Made by a program: the position numbers and the translations under genes. Shown in pieces: positions 55,055 through 64,000 of a stretch of 64,000 nt of DNA (position 1 is its first letter; every line of letters begins with the position of its first letter). The notes below the pieces were generated by a model. It was not told the DNA's origin, did no database searches, and saw only the letters and a list, made by a program, of their open reading frames with translations. This stretch comes from Planctomycetota bacterium. GTDB taxonomy: Bacteria > Planctomycetota > UBA1135 > UBA2386. Location of the stretch: NCBI GenBank assembly GCA_016713175.1, contig JADJPQ010000013.1:190229-254228 (forward strand). Reading direction: 5' to 3'.

Positions 55055-56287
55055 TCACTCCGGTCGCTGAAGCAGGTGGCCCATCTTGTCGCGCTTGGTG
55101 TCCAAGTACTTCTGGTTGTGGGGGTTGGGTTCGACGCGGAGCGCGACCTGTTCGATCACTTCGATGCCGTAGCCCTGCAGTGCGGTGAGCTTCTTGGGGT
55201 TGTTGGTCAGGATCTTGATCCGGCGGGCACCCAGGTCGTGCAGGATCTGCGCCCCGGTCCCGAACTCGCGTTCGTCCGGCCGGAAACCGAGGTGGACGTT
55301 GGCCTCGACGGTGTCCATGCCGCCGTCCTGCAACGCGTAGGCGCGCATCTTGTGGGCCAGCCCGATGCCGCGTCCTTCCTGGCTGATGTACAGCAGGATG
55401 CCTTTGCCCTCGGTCTGGATGCGCTGCATCGCCTGCTGCAACTGGGGGCCGCAGTCGCAGCGCAGCGAGCCGAACGCATCCCCGGTCAGACACTGCGAAT
55501 GCACTCGGACCAGCAACGGCTCGTCGACCGGAGGAAAACGGCCGTTCTCCGGCGGCAACGGGATGCCGACCGTCAGGGCGACATGCGTGCGGCCGTCGAC
55601 CTTGCTGAGGTAGGTGTGGCTGTCGAAGTAGCCGAACCGGGTCGGCATCCGGGCATGGGTCACGCGCTCGATCAGGCGTTCGCGGCGCCGGCGGTACTCC
55701 ACCAGGTCGGCGATGCAGGCCATCTTCACGCCCAGGCGCTGACAAAACACTTCCAGGTCCGGCACCCGCGCCATCTCGCCATCGTCTTTGATGATCTCGC
55801 AGATGACGCCGGCCGGACGGAGACCAGCGAGACGACACAGGTCGACGATGCCCTCGGTCTGGCCGGTACGGACCAGCACCCCGCCATCGCGCGCCCGCAG
55901 CGGTGCAACGTGACCGGGCCGCACCAGATCCGCCGGCTTCGCGTCCGGCTTCACGGCCGCAAGGATCGTCGTCGCCCGATCGCGGGCCGAGATCCCGGTG
56001 GTGACGCCTTCGCGGGCCTCGATCGTGACGGTGAACGCCGTGCCAAAACGCGACTGATTCTCCGGCACCTGCGGCGTCAGGCCGATCTGGTCGCAGAGTT
56101 CGCCGGACATCGCCAGGCAGACCCAGCCCCGGCACTCCTTGATCATCAGGTTGATCAGTTCGGGGGTCGCGAACTGCGCAGCAAAGCACAGGTCACCCTC
56201 GTTCTCGCGGTCGGGATCGTCGACGAGCACGATCGGACGGCCCTTGGCCAGTTCCTCCAGGATGTCGGGGATGGGTGCGAAAGTCAT
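55055..56287 (-). CDS. ribBA: bifunctional DHBP synthase/GTP cyclohydrolase II
   Basis: 410 residues from the ATG at 56287 (an ATG six codons upstream is less likely). The N-terminal RibB domain has VLVDDPDRENEGDLCFAA, RGWVCLAMSG and GVTTGISARDRATT, and a HVAPLRARDGGVLVRTGQTE strand. The C-terminal RibA domain has VRVHSQCLTGDAFGSLRCDC (zinc cysteines C-X10-C-X-C), GRGIGLAHKMRAYALQD and ILTNNPKKLTALQGYGI. Makes both early riboflavin precursors from GTP and ribulose 5-phosphate. No FMN riboswitch is seen upstream. The RibB catalytic EAR-type Glu and Cys residues are present. Confidence 0.96.
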   Translation of the reverse strand: MTFAPIPDILEELAKGRPIVLVDDPDRENEGDLCFAAQFATPELINLMIKECRGWVCLAMSGELCDQIGLTPQVPENQSRFGTAFTVTIEAREGVTTGISARDRATTILAAVKPDAKPADLVRPGHVAPLRARDGGVLVRTGQTEGIVDLCRLAGLRPAGVICEIIKDDGEMARVPDLEVFCQRLGVKMACIADLVEYRRRRERLIERVTHARMPTRFGYFDSHTYLSKVDGRTHVALTVGIPLPPENGRFPPVDEPLLVRVHSQCLTGDAFGSLRCDCGPQLQQAMQRIQTEGKGILLYISQEGRGIGLAHKMRAYALQDGGMDTVEANVHLGFRPDEREFGTGAQILHDLGARRIKILTNNPKKLTALQGYGIEVIEQVALRVEPNPHNQKYLDTKRDKMGHLLQRPE

Positions 56288-56564
56288 GCGGTCGGAAGGG
56301 TGCAAACGGCTGAGTCTAGCCGGCCGACGGCACCCACACAGCCACTGTCGAAAGACCCGGCGGCTGGCGGTGCGCTGCTGGCAATCTGGTCAGTAAGTGG
56401 CCGTCTCGGAGCGTCGGCCGTGGCCCCCAATCTCCGATATCAACGCAGCCATAAGTCGTTGGTGAGCAAGCGCTTGTTTTTTTCTTCAGCCCCCGCCGGA
56501 ACGGCGACGAAGCTGGCTTTGCAAGGGGCGGGAGTACGGCAGCAACGGAGAGAGAGCAACGCGG
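56288..56564. promoter_or_regulatory. divergent region between ribBA and the protease gene
   Basis: 277 bases without a gene, lower in GC in the middle. It contains a 10-base palindrome CAAGCGCTTG followed by T7 (56469-56485), which could mimic a terminator but has no loop. It presumably holds promoters for both genes. Confidence 0.35.
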
Positions 56565-57752
56565 ATGAAGCGCACCCTGCTGGAGGTGTTCTGTGGGTTG
56601 GCGGCCCTGGTGCTGATGGTGTCGTTCCATCACCAGATCAACCGCCTCGAGGTCCGCCAACAGGACTTCGCCCGACTGCGCGACCAGGTCGACCAGGCCG
56701 TCGCCGCCGCCGGCACGCAGCAGGGCAACCTGGAGCAGATCCAGTCGCTGCGCAACCAGCTCTTGACCGAGATGGAGACGCGGCTGCAGACCCTGCAGAC
56801 GCAGCTGCAGACGGCGGCGCAGGGATCGACGCTGGCCACCTCGCTGCAGGAGGAAGTCGAACGCGCCAAGCGCGATGTCGCGACGTTCCGGACCAAGATC
56901 GCGACCGACTTCGAACAGCAGAAGCAGCTGGTCGATGCCTACATCCATGAAGTCCGCGCCAAGGAAGAAGACGCGGCGCTGCGGATGTCGGAGACCCGTT
57001 CCGCCATCGCGACGATCGCCGGCCAGCTGTGCCGCGATCCTGGCGAACTGACCCGGACCATGCTGGCCCCGACCGTGCAGCTGAACGGCGATGACACCGT
57101 CGGCTCGGGCACCCTGGTGTTCTCCGGCAAGAACCAGAAGAGCAACGCCACCGAGTCGTACGTGCTGACCTCGTTCCACGTGGTCCGCAACATCCTGGCC
57201 GACACACCGCGAGCGCAGACCGAGGGCTTCGAGGTGACGGTCTACCTGCCGGGCGAGAAGGCGATCGTGAAGGGCAAGATGATCGCCAGCCAGCCGAAGA
57301 TCGACGCGGCGCTGGTCAAGCTGCTGACCGACCGGCAGTTCCCCAACGTCGCCAACGTGTTGCCGTCGGCGCAGGCAGCGGCGATCAAGGTCTGGGATCC
57401 GGTCTGCGCCGTCGGCTGCCCGCTAGGCAACGACCCGGTGCCATCGCACGGCGAAGTGTCCTCGCTGCTGAACGAACTGAACGGCGCCAACTACTGGATG
57501 ATCAATGCGCCAACCTACTTCGGCAACAGCGGCGGCGGTGTCTACCGCACCGACACGCGGCAGCTGATCGGCGTGTTCTCGAAGATCTACACGCACGGCA
57601 AGGGCACGCCGGTGGTGGTCCCGCACATGGGCCTGTGCACCCCGATCCGCGCGGTTTACGAGTGGCTGCGCGACGAGAAGCTCGACCATCTGTTGCAGAG
57701 CCAGGACGTCGCTCGCGTCGATCTCAGTGGTCTGGCCGCGCCGCCGAAGTGA
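56565..57752 (+). CDS. membrane-anchored trypsin-like serine protease with coiled coil
   Basis: 395 residues from the ATG at 56565, preceded by GGAGAGAG. An N-terminal membrane helix (LLEVFCGLAALVLMVSFHH) and a long coiled coil (~25-150, QQDFARLRDQVDQAVAAAGT ... TSLQEEVERAKRDVATFRTK) precede a trypsin-like domain. His in VLTSFHVVRN, Asp in SQPKIDAALVKL, Ser in YFGNSGGGVYR: a complete triad. No PDZ domain follows, unlike DegP/HtrA. Topology places the protease in the periplasm, tethered by the coiled coil. Possible stress or quality-control protease. Confidence 0.85.
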   Translation: MKRTLLEVFCGLAALVLMVSFHHQINRLEVRQQDFARLRDQVDQAVAAAGTQQGNLEQIQSLRNQLLTEMETRLQTLQTQLQTAAQGSTLATSLQEEVERAKRDVATFRTKIATDFEQQKQLVDAYIHEVRAKEEDAALRMSETRSAIATIAGQLCRDPGELTRTMLAPTVQLNGDDTVGSGTLVFSGKNQKSNATESYVLTSFHVVRNILADTPRAQTEGFEVTVYLPGEKAIVKGKMIASQPKIDAALVKLLTDRQFPNVANVLPSAQAAAIKVWDPVCAVGCPLGNDPVPSHGEVSSLLNELNGANYWMINAPTYFGNSGGGVYRTDTRQLIGVFSKIYTHGKGTPVVVPHMGLCTPIRAVYEWLRDEKLDHLLQSQDVARVDLSGLAAPPK

Positions 57753-57767
57753 CCGGCAGCGCCGCCG

Positions 57768-59579
57768 TCAATCGTCCAGCCGACGGCGAAGACGAGTCAG
57801 TTCGCGACGTTCACTGACCACCGCTTCGGCCAGATCCAGGACGGCCCGGGCTTCCTCGCGTCGGCCCAGCCGCAGCAGGAACTCGACCTTCGACGCATAC
57901 AGCCGTTCGTCGTCGTCCCGTTCGAGCAGCGCTTCGTCGACCAGTTCGAGCGCGCGTTTGGGGTTGCCGCGCTCGTCGAACAGCAGCGCCATCTGGTGCT
58001 TGATGTCGGGTTGACCGGGCGCCCGCTCGCTGGCGGCCGCCAGCAGGTCGAGCGCCTCATCGGCCTGACCGAGCCGGCGCTTGGCGACGGCGCTGAAGAA
58101 CAACGCCGGCCAGAAGTCCGGCTGCAGCTCGAGCCAGCGATGGAAATCGGGCAGGCAGGTCCGCGGGTTGCGCCCCTGCAAGGCGACATCGGCAGCCTTG
58201 CCAAAGCGCTTCTCGAAGTCGGTGACGTCGAGGTTCAGCAGCGCCCGGATCGCCAGGTCGCGGGTCTCGCTGTCGAGGTCGCGCGACTGCAAGCCGGCAA
58301 CCAGTTCGGCCCGGGCCTCCGGCCTACGGCCGCCGCTGAGCATGCATAGCCCCAGGTAGACCTGATCCTCGCCATCGAGCAACGTCGCCAGATCGACCAG
58401 CGCATCGACGACGTCGCCGGGAGCCTTGCGTTCGCCGAGGTGTTCCCAGAGATAGCGCAGCAACATGCCGGCGCCGCTTTCGTGATCCTCCCACTCGCCG
58501 GCGCGGGCCGCGCGTTCATGCAGCCGACGCAGGCCGCGCACGCCGAGGTCCCAGGCGTCCATCGGCCGCTCGTCGGCGAAGGCGAGGCGGGCAAGATGGG
58601 CGAAGAACCCCGGGTGACCGTCCAGTTCGATGCCGCGCCGCCACAGCGTACGCGCCTGGTCGGTGTCGCCACGATTGGCGTAGATGATGCCGAGATTCTC
58701 GAGACTGCGCGGCGGCGGTGACTCCAGCCGCACGGCGTGCTGCAGCCAGGCGATGGCCCGTTGTTCGTCGCCCAGATCGCGCAGCTGCTCGGCCACGGCG
58801 ACACAACCCTCGCCATCGAATGGCTGCGACGAGAAGCAGCGGTCGAGGAAGCGGTGTACGTCGGCGAGGTCGATCCGCTCGTCCTCGAGCGCGACCGCCA
58901 TCGTCGAATGCGCCACCCGCAGCGCCAGCCCGAACGACCGGTCGAGTTCCAGCGCCTCGACAAACGGCCGCAACAGGCCCAGGCGATCGGGCGGGGTCTG
59001 GATCTGCAGATCGCCGCTCAGCAGCATCGCATTGTCGAGCCCCTGCAGGAAACACAGGAACGCCGGGCCGTTCCGGGTCAACAAGCCGCGCGGCGGCTCG
59101 TGGAACGGCAGCTCCAGCACGCGCGCCAGGCGGCGCGTCACCTGCATCAAACCGGCGACCGGATCCTGCAGCGTGACCACGCCACCGACCTTGTTGGTGA
59201 ACGAATCGGCGGCGTCTTCGGCGAAGTAGACGTGGAACTCGATCCGCAGCCCGTCCGGCGCCGGCGCCACTTCGCCGGTGACCACGGCCCGCACGTTCTG
59301 ATCGTCCGGCATCAGGTCGAACGCCTCGTCGGCGTCCGGCGGCGAGTCCATCAGGACCCAGGTCACCGGCCCCTCATCCGGCGGCGACTGCACTTCGAGC
59401 ATGCCGGTCGGACCGACCTGTCCCTGGTTGAGCACCTGGTGCACGAAGTCCGGGATCCGCCGCGACAGCACGCCGGGGTCGAGTTCGCCCCAATCGGTGT
59501 CCGGTGCCGCGAGTGGCAGGAACATCACTGCGGGTAGTGGCGGCAGGCCGGTCGGCGGCGTTGGGTCGTTGTCGGTCAT
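57768..59579 (-). CDS. TPR-repeat protein
   Basis: 603 residues from the ATG at 59579. The N-terminal part (~1-200) is beta-rich without a known motif (VTWVLMDSPPDADEAFDLMP; LRIEFHVYFAEDAADSFTNK). From ~210 tetratricopeptide-like units follow: SLENLGIIYANRGDTDQART, FFAHLARLAFADERPMDAWD, LFFSAVAKRRLGQADEALDL, KHQMALLFDERGNPKRALEL, YASKVEFLLRLGRREEARAV. No signal or membrane segment, so it is cytoplasmic. TPR domains mediate protein binding; the partner is unknown. It ends 15 bases after the stop of the protease gene, convergently. Confidence 0.8.
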   Translation of the reverse strand: MTDNDPTPPTGLPPLPAVMFLPLAAPDTDWGELDPGVLSRRIPDFVHQVLNQGQVGPTGMLEVQSPPDEGPVTWVLMDSPPDADEAFDLMPDDQNVRAVVTGEVAPAPDGLRIEFHVYFAEDAADSFTNKVGGVVTLQDPVAGLMQVTRRLARVLELPFHEPPRGLLTRNGPAFLCFLQGLDNAMLLSGDLQIQTPPDRLGLLRPFVEALELDRSFGLALRVAHSTMAVALEDERIDLADVHRFLDRCFSSQPFDGEGCVAVAEQLRDLGDEQRAIAWLQHAVRLESPPPRSLENLGIIYANRGDTDQARTLWRRGIELDGHPGFFAHLARLAFADERPMDAWDLGVRGLRRLHERAARAGEWEDHESGAGMLLRYLWEHLGERKAPGDVVDALVDLATLLDGEDQVYLGLCMLSGGRRPEARAELVAGLQSRDLDSETRDLAIRALLNLDVTDFEKRFGKAADVALQGRNPRTCLPDFHRWLELQPDFWPALFFSAVAKRRLGQADEALDLLAAASERAPGQPDIKHQMALLFDERGNPKRALELVDEALLERDDDERLYASKVEFLLRLGRREEARAVLDLAEAVVSERRELTRLRRRLDD

Positions 59580-59583
59580 GCCA

Positions 59584-59985
59584 CTAGCCGGGCGGCCAGG
59601 CCATGTCGCGGCCGGCAAGAACATGCACGTGCAGGTGGAAGACGGACTGCCCGGCCCGGGCCCCATTGTTGATCACGACCCGGAAACCGTCGTGCGCGAC
59701 CCCGAGCCGGGCCGCGATGTCGGCCGCGGCCCAGAGCAGGTGACCGAGCACCGCTTTGTCCTCGGCGCCGGCGTCGGCGAGACGCGCGATCGGCCGCTTC
59801 GGAATCACCAGAAAGTGCGTCGGGGCCTGCGGCGTGATGTCGGCAAAGGCCAGACACAGATGGTCTTCGTGCAGGATCCGCGCCGGGACCTCCTTGCGCA
59901 GGATGCGGGCGAAGACGTTGGAGTCGTCGTAGGTCAACGCGGTTGGTTCCGTGGGTTTCGCAGGCCGGACCGGCTCTGCACCCAT
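59584..59985 (-). CDS. HIT-family hydrolase
   Basis: 133 residues from the ATG at 59985. SNVFARILRKEVPARILHED, LAFADITPQAPTHFLVIPKR and the catalytic HLHVHVLAG (HxHxHxx) identify a histidine-triad protein of the HinT/PKCI group, which hydrolyses adenosine phosphoramidates and similar nucleotide conjugates. The first 15 residues are a Pro-rich extension. Four bases separate it from the TPR gene downstream, so both are probably one transcript. Confidence 0.93.
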   Translation of the reverse strand: MGAEPVRPAKPTEPTALTYDDSNVFARILRKEVPARILHEDHLCLAFADITPQAPTHFLVIPKRPIARLADAGAEDKAVLGHLLWAAADIAARLGVAHDGFRVVINNGARAGQSVFHLHVHVLAGRDMAWPPG

Positions 59986-60151
59986 GCGAGCGACAGTAAG
60001 CCGCGAAGTTCCCTGGGCTCAAGTCCCTTTGCGGCTGGGGCCACCGGATCCGGCGATTCTCCCGTTCGGGCGTCACCTGGCATTGCGCGGCACAGCAATC
60101 CGCCCCCAGCCGTCGACGGCCAGAAAACCTGGCCTATCCTGCTGCGCGCGA

Positions 60152-60784
60152 ATGTCGCTGCGCCTGCGCCCATTCTGTGTCGCCATCGCCGGGGGCTCCG
60201 GCAGTGGCAAGACCTCGCTGACGCGCGCACTGGTCGCGGCGCTTGGCCCGGACCGGAGTGCCGTACTGGACCACGATTCGTACTACCGTGACCTGGCCCA
60301 TCTCGATCCAAGGGACCGCGCCGAAGTCAACTTCGACCACCCCGAAGCCCTCGAGAACGACCTGTTGGCCGAACACCTGGCGAAGTTGCGCCAGGGGCAA
60401 GCGGTCCAGAAGCCGACCTACTGCTTCAAGACCCACACCCGCACGAACGTCGCCGAAACGATCCAGCCGCGACCGGTGATCGTGACCGAGGGCATCCTGT
60501 TGCTCGCCGTGCCCGAGCTGCGCGACGCCTTCGACCTGCGGGTGTTCGTCGACACGCCCCCCGATGTGCGGGCGTTGCGGCGGCTGCAGCGCGACATCGT
60601 CGAGCGCGGCCGCACGGTGCAATCCGTCGTCACGCAGTACCTCGACTTCGTGCGGCCGATGCACGAACGCTTCGTCGAACCGGCGAAGGCGACGGCCGAC
60701 CTGGTGCTGGGGTGGCAACACACGCCCGAACAGTGGGCGACGACCGTGCTGGCGACACTGCGCGGTCAGCTCGGCATCGCCTGA
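60152..60784 (+). CDS. udk: uridine kinase-family protein
   Basis: 210 residues from the ATG at 60152; upstream frame has no coding character. P-loop AIAGGSGSGKTSLTRALVAA, then LDHDSYYRDLAHLDP and NFDHPEALENDLLAEHLAKL (the uridine-binding DxYY and FDHP motifs), KPTYCFKTHTR, PRPVIVTEGILLL and the RRLQRDIVERGRTVQSVVTQ lid. These match uridine/cytidine kinase (Udk). Phosphorylates uridine and cytidine in nucleotide salvage. Convergent with sppA. Confidence 0.93.
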   Translation: MSLRLRPFCVAIAGGSGSGKTSLTRALVAALGPDRSAVLDHDSYYRDLAHLDPRDRAEVNFDHPEALENDLLAEHLAKLRQGQAVQKPTYCFKTHTRTNVAETIQPRPVIVTEGILLLAVPELRDAFDLRVFVDTPPDVRALRRLQRDIVERGRTVQSVVTQYLDFVRPMHERFVEPAKATADLVLGWQHTPEQWATTVLATLRGQLGIA

Positions 60785-60791
60785 TCCCGGA

Positions 60792-62633
60792 TCACCGCAC
60801 GCGAAGTCCGAGCGGCGCCAGCGCCTGGATCTGCGGCCGTCCGGCGCTGGTCAGCGCCTGCCGGACCAGCAGGGCGAACACCGGATCGCGAGCCAGACCC
60901 TGCAACGCCGCTGCCAGCACCGACCCCGTGGTCGGCAGCGCCTGGACGTGCGCCTCGAACATCTTGCCGAACAAGGAATCGGCGAAGTTCTTCGCCGCCG
61001 GCCGGTGGGTGATCTCGACGTCGGCAGCGAGACTGCCCTCCTGGCGCACCATCGCCAGGGCGTCCTCGAGCCCGCCGAGTGCGTCGACGAGGCCCAGCGC
61101 CTTGGCCTGCGCACCCGACCACACCCGTCCGCCGGCGATCTTGTCGACCGCTTCCCGGCTCATCTTCCGCGAGGCCGCGACATTGCCAAGGAACCGCGCG
61201 TAGATGTCGTCGACGAGCGCCTGCATCCGCGCGCGCGCGGCGTCACTCCACGGCCGGTCCATCGCATCCATGTCCGGGCCGTCGTCGAGTTTGACCACAT
61301 CCATGTGCAGACCGATGCGCCGCATCAGCGCAGCGGGAATCAGCCGCATGCCGAACACTCCGATCGAGCCGGTCAAGGTGCCGGCCTCGGCGAGGATCGG
61401 CTCGCCGATCGTCGTGATCCAGTAACCGCCGGACGCGGCCAGCTCGCCCATCGAGAACACCAGCGGCTTCTTCGCCGCCAGCCGCTGCAGCGCCAGCCGG
61501 ATCGCTTCGCTGGCGGTGGCGGAGCCACCCGGCGAGTTGATCCGGACGACGACGCCCTTCACCTCGTCGTTGGCCACCAGTTCATCGATCAGCTTGACCG
61601 ACGGGCCGGAGACCATGTTGCCGGCGGCGGCGTCCTCGCCATCGACGATCGTCCCGGCAAGGTGCAACACGACGATCTGTGGCTCCTCGATCTCCTCTTC
61701 CTTCTTCGGCCGCACGAGCTCGGACAGCATCGCCAGCAGATCGCGGTTCCTGGCCTTCTTCTTCGGTGCCGCATCGGCGAACTCGAAGTCGTCGCGCCCC
61801 ATCGCCAGCGCGAACGCGCGTTGGCCGCCGCACCACGGCACGATCTTGTCGATCAGGCCCTTGGCCAGCGCATCGGGCGCCGAGTGCAATCGTTCGGCCT
61901 GCAGCTCGCGCACCCGTTCGGACGACAACCGGCGGCCGGTTGCGATGCGGCGGACGACGTCCTCGTTCATCGTCGTCAACATCGCCTGGTAGTGCCGATG
62001 CAGGTGCTCGGACATCTGCGGCAGCAGATACGGCTCCACTGCGCCCTTGAACTCACCGACCCGCGTGACGTCGGCCTGGATCCCGAGCAGATCGAGCGCG
62101 TCCTTCAGGTGCGGCACGCTCATCGCCGGGGACCGCAGGTCGATGCCGCCCATGTCGGCGGCCACGATCACGTCACACAGCGCCGCGATCTGGTAGTCGC
62201 CGGGCCCGGCGTTCTCGAAGTAGCAGACGATCTGCTTGCCGGCCGCCTTGACCCGGCCGATCGCCCGTTCGACTTCGCGCAGTTGCGGCAGGTTCAACGC
62301 GAACCCGGCACTCAGGTCCAGGAACACCGTCGGCGCGTCCTGCTTGCCGAGCCCATCGATCGCCTCGATCAGCGGGTAGAACGGCTTGGGCGGGGCGCCG
62401 CCACCGGTCAGCAACGACGTCGGATCGAACGCCATCTCGGCGAGATCCTCGTAGGCACCGTTGGGGCGCAGGAACGGGACCTTCTGCTTGACTGGCTCGA
62501 CCTTGCTGTCGGCGGCTGGCGCCGCGGGCTGGGTGGTTGCGGTGGGCGCCTGCGCGAGCAGACACACGGGGAACGCCGCGTACATCACGGCACGGAGGAT
62601 GGGGATGGGCATGCGGATCGGCAGGAACTGCAA
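60792..62633 (-). CDS. sppA: signal peptide peptidase SppA, long form
   Basis: 613 residues from the ATG at 62633 (an ATG seven codons downstream is also possible). An N-terminal signal/anchor (PIPILRAVMYAAFPVCLLAQ) precedes two ClpP/crotonase-like halves. The general-base lysine lies in the first half (VTRVGEFKGAVEPYLLPQMS) and the nucleophile serine in the second (FSMGELAASGGYWITT), as in the 67-kDa SppA. INSPGGSATASEAIRLAL is the oxyanion-side motif. It digests signal peptides left in the membrane. A lysine-rich KKEEEIEEPQ hinge joins the halves. Confidence 0.93.
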   Translation of the reverse strand: MQFLPIRMPIPILRAVMYAAFPVCLLAQAPTATTQPAAPAADSKVEPVKQKVPFLRPNGAYEDLAEMAFDPTSLLTGGGAPPKPFYPLIEAIDGLGKQDAPTVFLDLSAGFALNLPQLREVERAIGRVKAAGKQIVCYFENAGPGDYQIAALCDVIVAADMGGIDLRSPAMSVPHLKDALDLLGIQADVTRVGEFKGAVEPYLLPQMSEHLHRHYQAMLTTMNEDVVRRIATGRRLSSERVRELQAERLHSAPDALAKGLIDKIVPWCGGQRAFALAMGRDDFEFADAAPKKKARNRDLLAMLSELVRPKKEEEIEEPQIVVLHLAGTIVDGEDAAAGNMVSGPSVKLIDELVANDEVKGVVVRINSPGGSATASEAIRLALQRLAAKKPLVFSMGELAASGGYWITTIGEPILAEAGTLTGSIGVFGMRLIPAALMRRIGLHMDVVKLDDGPDMDAMDRPWSDAARARMQALVDDIYARFLGNVAASRKMSREAVDKIAGGRVWSGAQAKALGLVDALGGLEDALAMVRQEGSLAADVEITHRPAAKNFADSLFGKMFEAHVQALPTTGSVLAAALQGLARDPVFALLVRQALTSAGRPQIQALAPLGLRVR

Positions 62634-62761
62634 CGGCTGGCAGAGTAGCCGGCCACGGCGACGTTCCGTCAGCGGTCGACGTCGAACGCGCGGACAAGGC
62701 CTGGGCAGCGAACGCCGCGGCCGCTAGATTGGCCGGAGCGGCCGTTGCCGCCCATACGTGC

Positions 62762-62835
62762 GCGCCCGTAGCTCAGTTGGATAGAGCGCTGGTTTCCTAA
62801 ACCGGAGGTCGTGGGTTCGATTCCCGCCGGGCGTA
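62762..62835 (+). tRNA. tRNA-Arg (anticodon CCT)
   Basis: Full cloverleaf: acceptor GCGCCCG/CGGGCGT, D arm GCTC/GAGC, anticodon stem CTGGT/ACCGG with loop TTCCTAA (anticodon CCT), T arm GTGGG TTCGATT CCCGC, discriminator A. CCA is not encoded. Reads the AGG codon, which is rare in this GC-rich genome. Confidence 0.97.
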
Positions 62836-62915
62836 CGATTCCCCACCGAGGCCCCCTGAGTTCCACCAGCCCGCCGTCCGGCACCCTGCGCTCCAGACGT
62901 CGCCGTCGCTGGTTC

Positions 62916-64000
62916 GTGTTGTTCTTGGTGATCTTCATGATCACCATGCTGGCAATCGCGTTCGAACTGCTGGCGCGGCTCCTTTGGACCCCTCCGGACG
63001 GCCTGGCGGCGATCGTCGCGTTGCCGCTGTGGCATGCACCGGCACCCGGCCACATCGAGCCGCTACCCGGCTTCACCGGCAAGTTCCAGGAAGCACCGCC
63101 GCAGAACCTGCCGCCGAGTGCCGCCTTCACGCCACGGATCCTCGACATCGCCATCAACAACGCCGGCCTGCGCGGCGACGAGCTGGGCGACAAGTCAGCG
63201 ACCGAGCGCCGCATCCTGTTCGGGGGCGACTCGCTGACGTTCGGGCACGGTGTTGCCGCCGCCGAGAGCTTCCCCGAGCGCACCGCCGCCGAACTGACGA
63301 CCGGCGACCGGCATGTCCGGGCCTGCAATGCCGGAGTGCCCGGGTTCGGCTTCCAGTTGATCTGCCGTCGGCTGGCCTGGTTGCGCGATCGCACCGCCGC
63401 CGACGCGCTGGTCGCGGCCTACTTTCTCGGCAATGACTTCGTCGACGACATCGAGCAGTTGTCGGCGTGCGTCGTCGCCGGCCGGATGTTCCAGGGCGGC
63501 GCTGGCAACCTGATGCAGAACCACTGGCGCGGTCGTTTCGCGGTGCGTTGCCGTGCGTGGCTGTTCGTCGAGAGTTGGTTGTTGCAAGAGCACGCGTCGT
63601 GGTCGCTGGTGCATGCGCTGCTGGAAGCAACACCCGAACAGGCAATGCGGCGGAGCGCGCTGCCGACGGGCAAGACCATCGGCGGGCTGTTCCTCGACGC
63701 CGAGGCAGGTCATGCGTTCGCCCCAGGCGTCCCGCCGGTGGTGTCGTTGTGGCTGCAGGATCTCGAAAGCTCGCTCATCGGATTGCGCGCGACGGCCGCC
63801 GGCCGGCCACTGCTGGTGCTGGTGCTGCCGACCCGCTTCCACGTCGACGCAAAGCTGCGCGCCAGCGTGCTCGCCGAATCGGGACTCGATGCCCGGCTGC
63901 TGCAGCTCGGTTCGGCGCAGCGGCGGATCGTCGACCTCTGCGCCCGGCTGGGCCTCGACTGCTTCGATGCAACACCGACGCTGGCAGGGATGGATGCAGG
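62916..64000 (+). CDS. SGNH/GDSL-like hydrolase with N-terminal membrane anchor, runs off right edge
   Basis: Frame open from before 62856 to the window end. The start is uncertain: GTG at 62916 is used here, but the preceding LRSRRRRRW would suit a cytoplasmic leader, and a CTG at 62856 follows GAGG. An N-terminal helix (VLFLVIFMITMLAIAFELLA) anchors the protein. The GDSL block reads LFGGDSLTFGHGVAAAESFP (nucleophile Ser), with NAGVPGFGFQ (Gly oxyanion) and AYFLGNDFVDD (Asn oxyanion). The Asp/His end of the triad lies beyond the window. Similar proteins modify alginate or exopolysaccharide O-acetylation, or act as lipases; function uncertain. Confidence 0.8.
   Translation, partial: MLFLVIFMITMLAIAFELLARLLWTPPDGLAAIVALPLWHAPAPGHIEPLPGFTGKFQEAPPQNLPPSAAFTPRILDIAINNAGLRGDELGDKSATERRILFGGDSLTFGHGVAAAESFPERTAAELTTGDRHVRACNAGVPGFGFQLICRRLAWLRDRTAADALVAAYFLGNDFVDDIEQLSACVVAGRMFQGGAGNLMQNHWRGRFAVRCRAWLFVESWLLQEHASWSLVHALLEATPEQAMRRSALPTGKTIGGLFLDAEAGHAFAPGVPPVVSLWLQDLESSLIGLRATAAGRPLLVLVLPTRFHVDAKLRASVLAESGLDARLLQLGSAQRRIVDLCARLGLDCFDATPTLAGMDA

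Noticed and set aside
56469..56485. Palindrome plus T-run resembling a rho-independent terminator.
   Set aside because: The palindrome CAAGCGCTTG has no loop bases, so it cannot form a stable RNA hairpin, and it stands between divergent gene starts.

Overview
High-GC bacterial chromosome with the habits of a Planctomycetota genome. The clues are a DUF1501 remnant, an N-terminal-kinase/WD40 serine/threonine kinase plus remnants of others, abundant secreted proteins sharing one C-terminal domain, and many membrane proteins of unknown function. No rRNA is present; one tRNA-Arg(CCU) lies near the right end. The organism assignment is inference from gene content only.

Layout. 1-6600: a thioredoxin-like gene cut by the window edge, a minus-strand group with an atypical sigma-like protein and two exported proteins, an ISKra4 transposase remnant, an MntA/HepT toxin-antitoxin pair, a lipoprotein and a glycosyltransferase. 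6602-25011: an accessory island bounded by two direct repeats of about 960 bp. Each repeat holds part of a DUF2752 gene, a whole small membrane-protein gene and the 3' end of rsgA. The left copy has the intact DUF2752 gene and the right copy the intact rsgA. Between them (about 16.5 kb) lie a broken secreted protein, an IS91-like transposase split first by a decayed group II intron and then by a decayed serine-recombinase element, a 1592-residue kinase/WD40/PDZ protein, fragments of DUF1501, of a secreted protein and of kinases, and a second nucleotidyltransferase/HEPN pair.

25734-48042: ordinary backbone genes: rsgA, gluQ, yebC, a SpoU methyltransferase, rarA, DUF72, a DUF4143 ATPase with a striking AT-rich operator, folC, hydrolases, a NUDIX protein, a CMD-family protein, aroB, a Uma2 nuclease, carB and transaldolase. 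48127-54971: a broken histidine kinase, aat, a coiled-coil protein with a RelE-like tail, and a tightly coupled minus-strand operon. That operon encodes an ECF sigma factor, an anti-sigma factor, a small periplasmic protein, a fused PilM/PilN-like protein, a PilO-like protein and a lipoprotein, which together suggest a self-regulated pilus or type II secretion inner-membrane platform. 55055-64000: ribBA, a membrane-anchored trypsin-like protease, a TPR protein, a HIT protein, a uridine-kinase family protein, sppA, tRNA-Arg and an SGNH hydrolase running off the right edge.

All family assignments come from motif recognition in the translated sequence; no database search was run. The most interesting parts are the nested mobile elements, the direct-repeat island, the sigma/Pil operon and the two nucleotidyltransferase/HEPN pairs.
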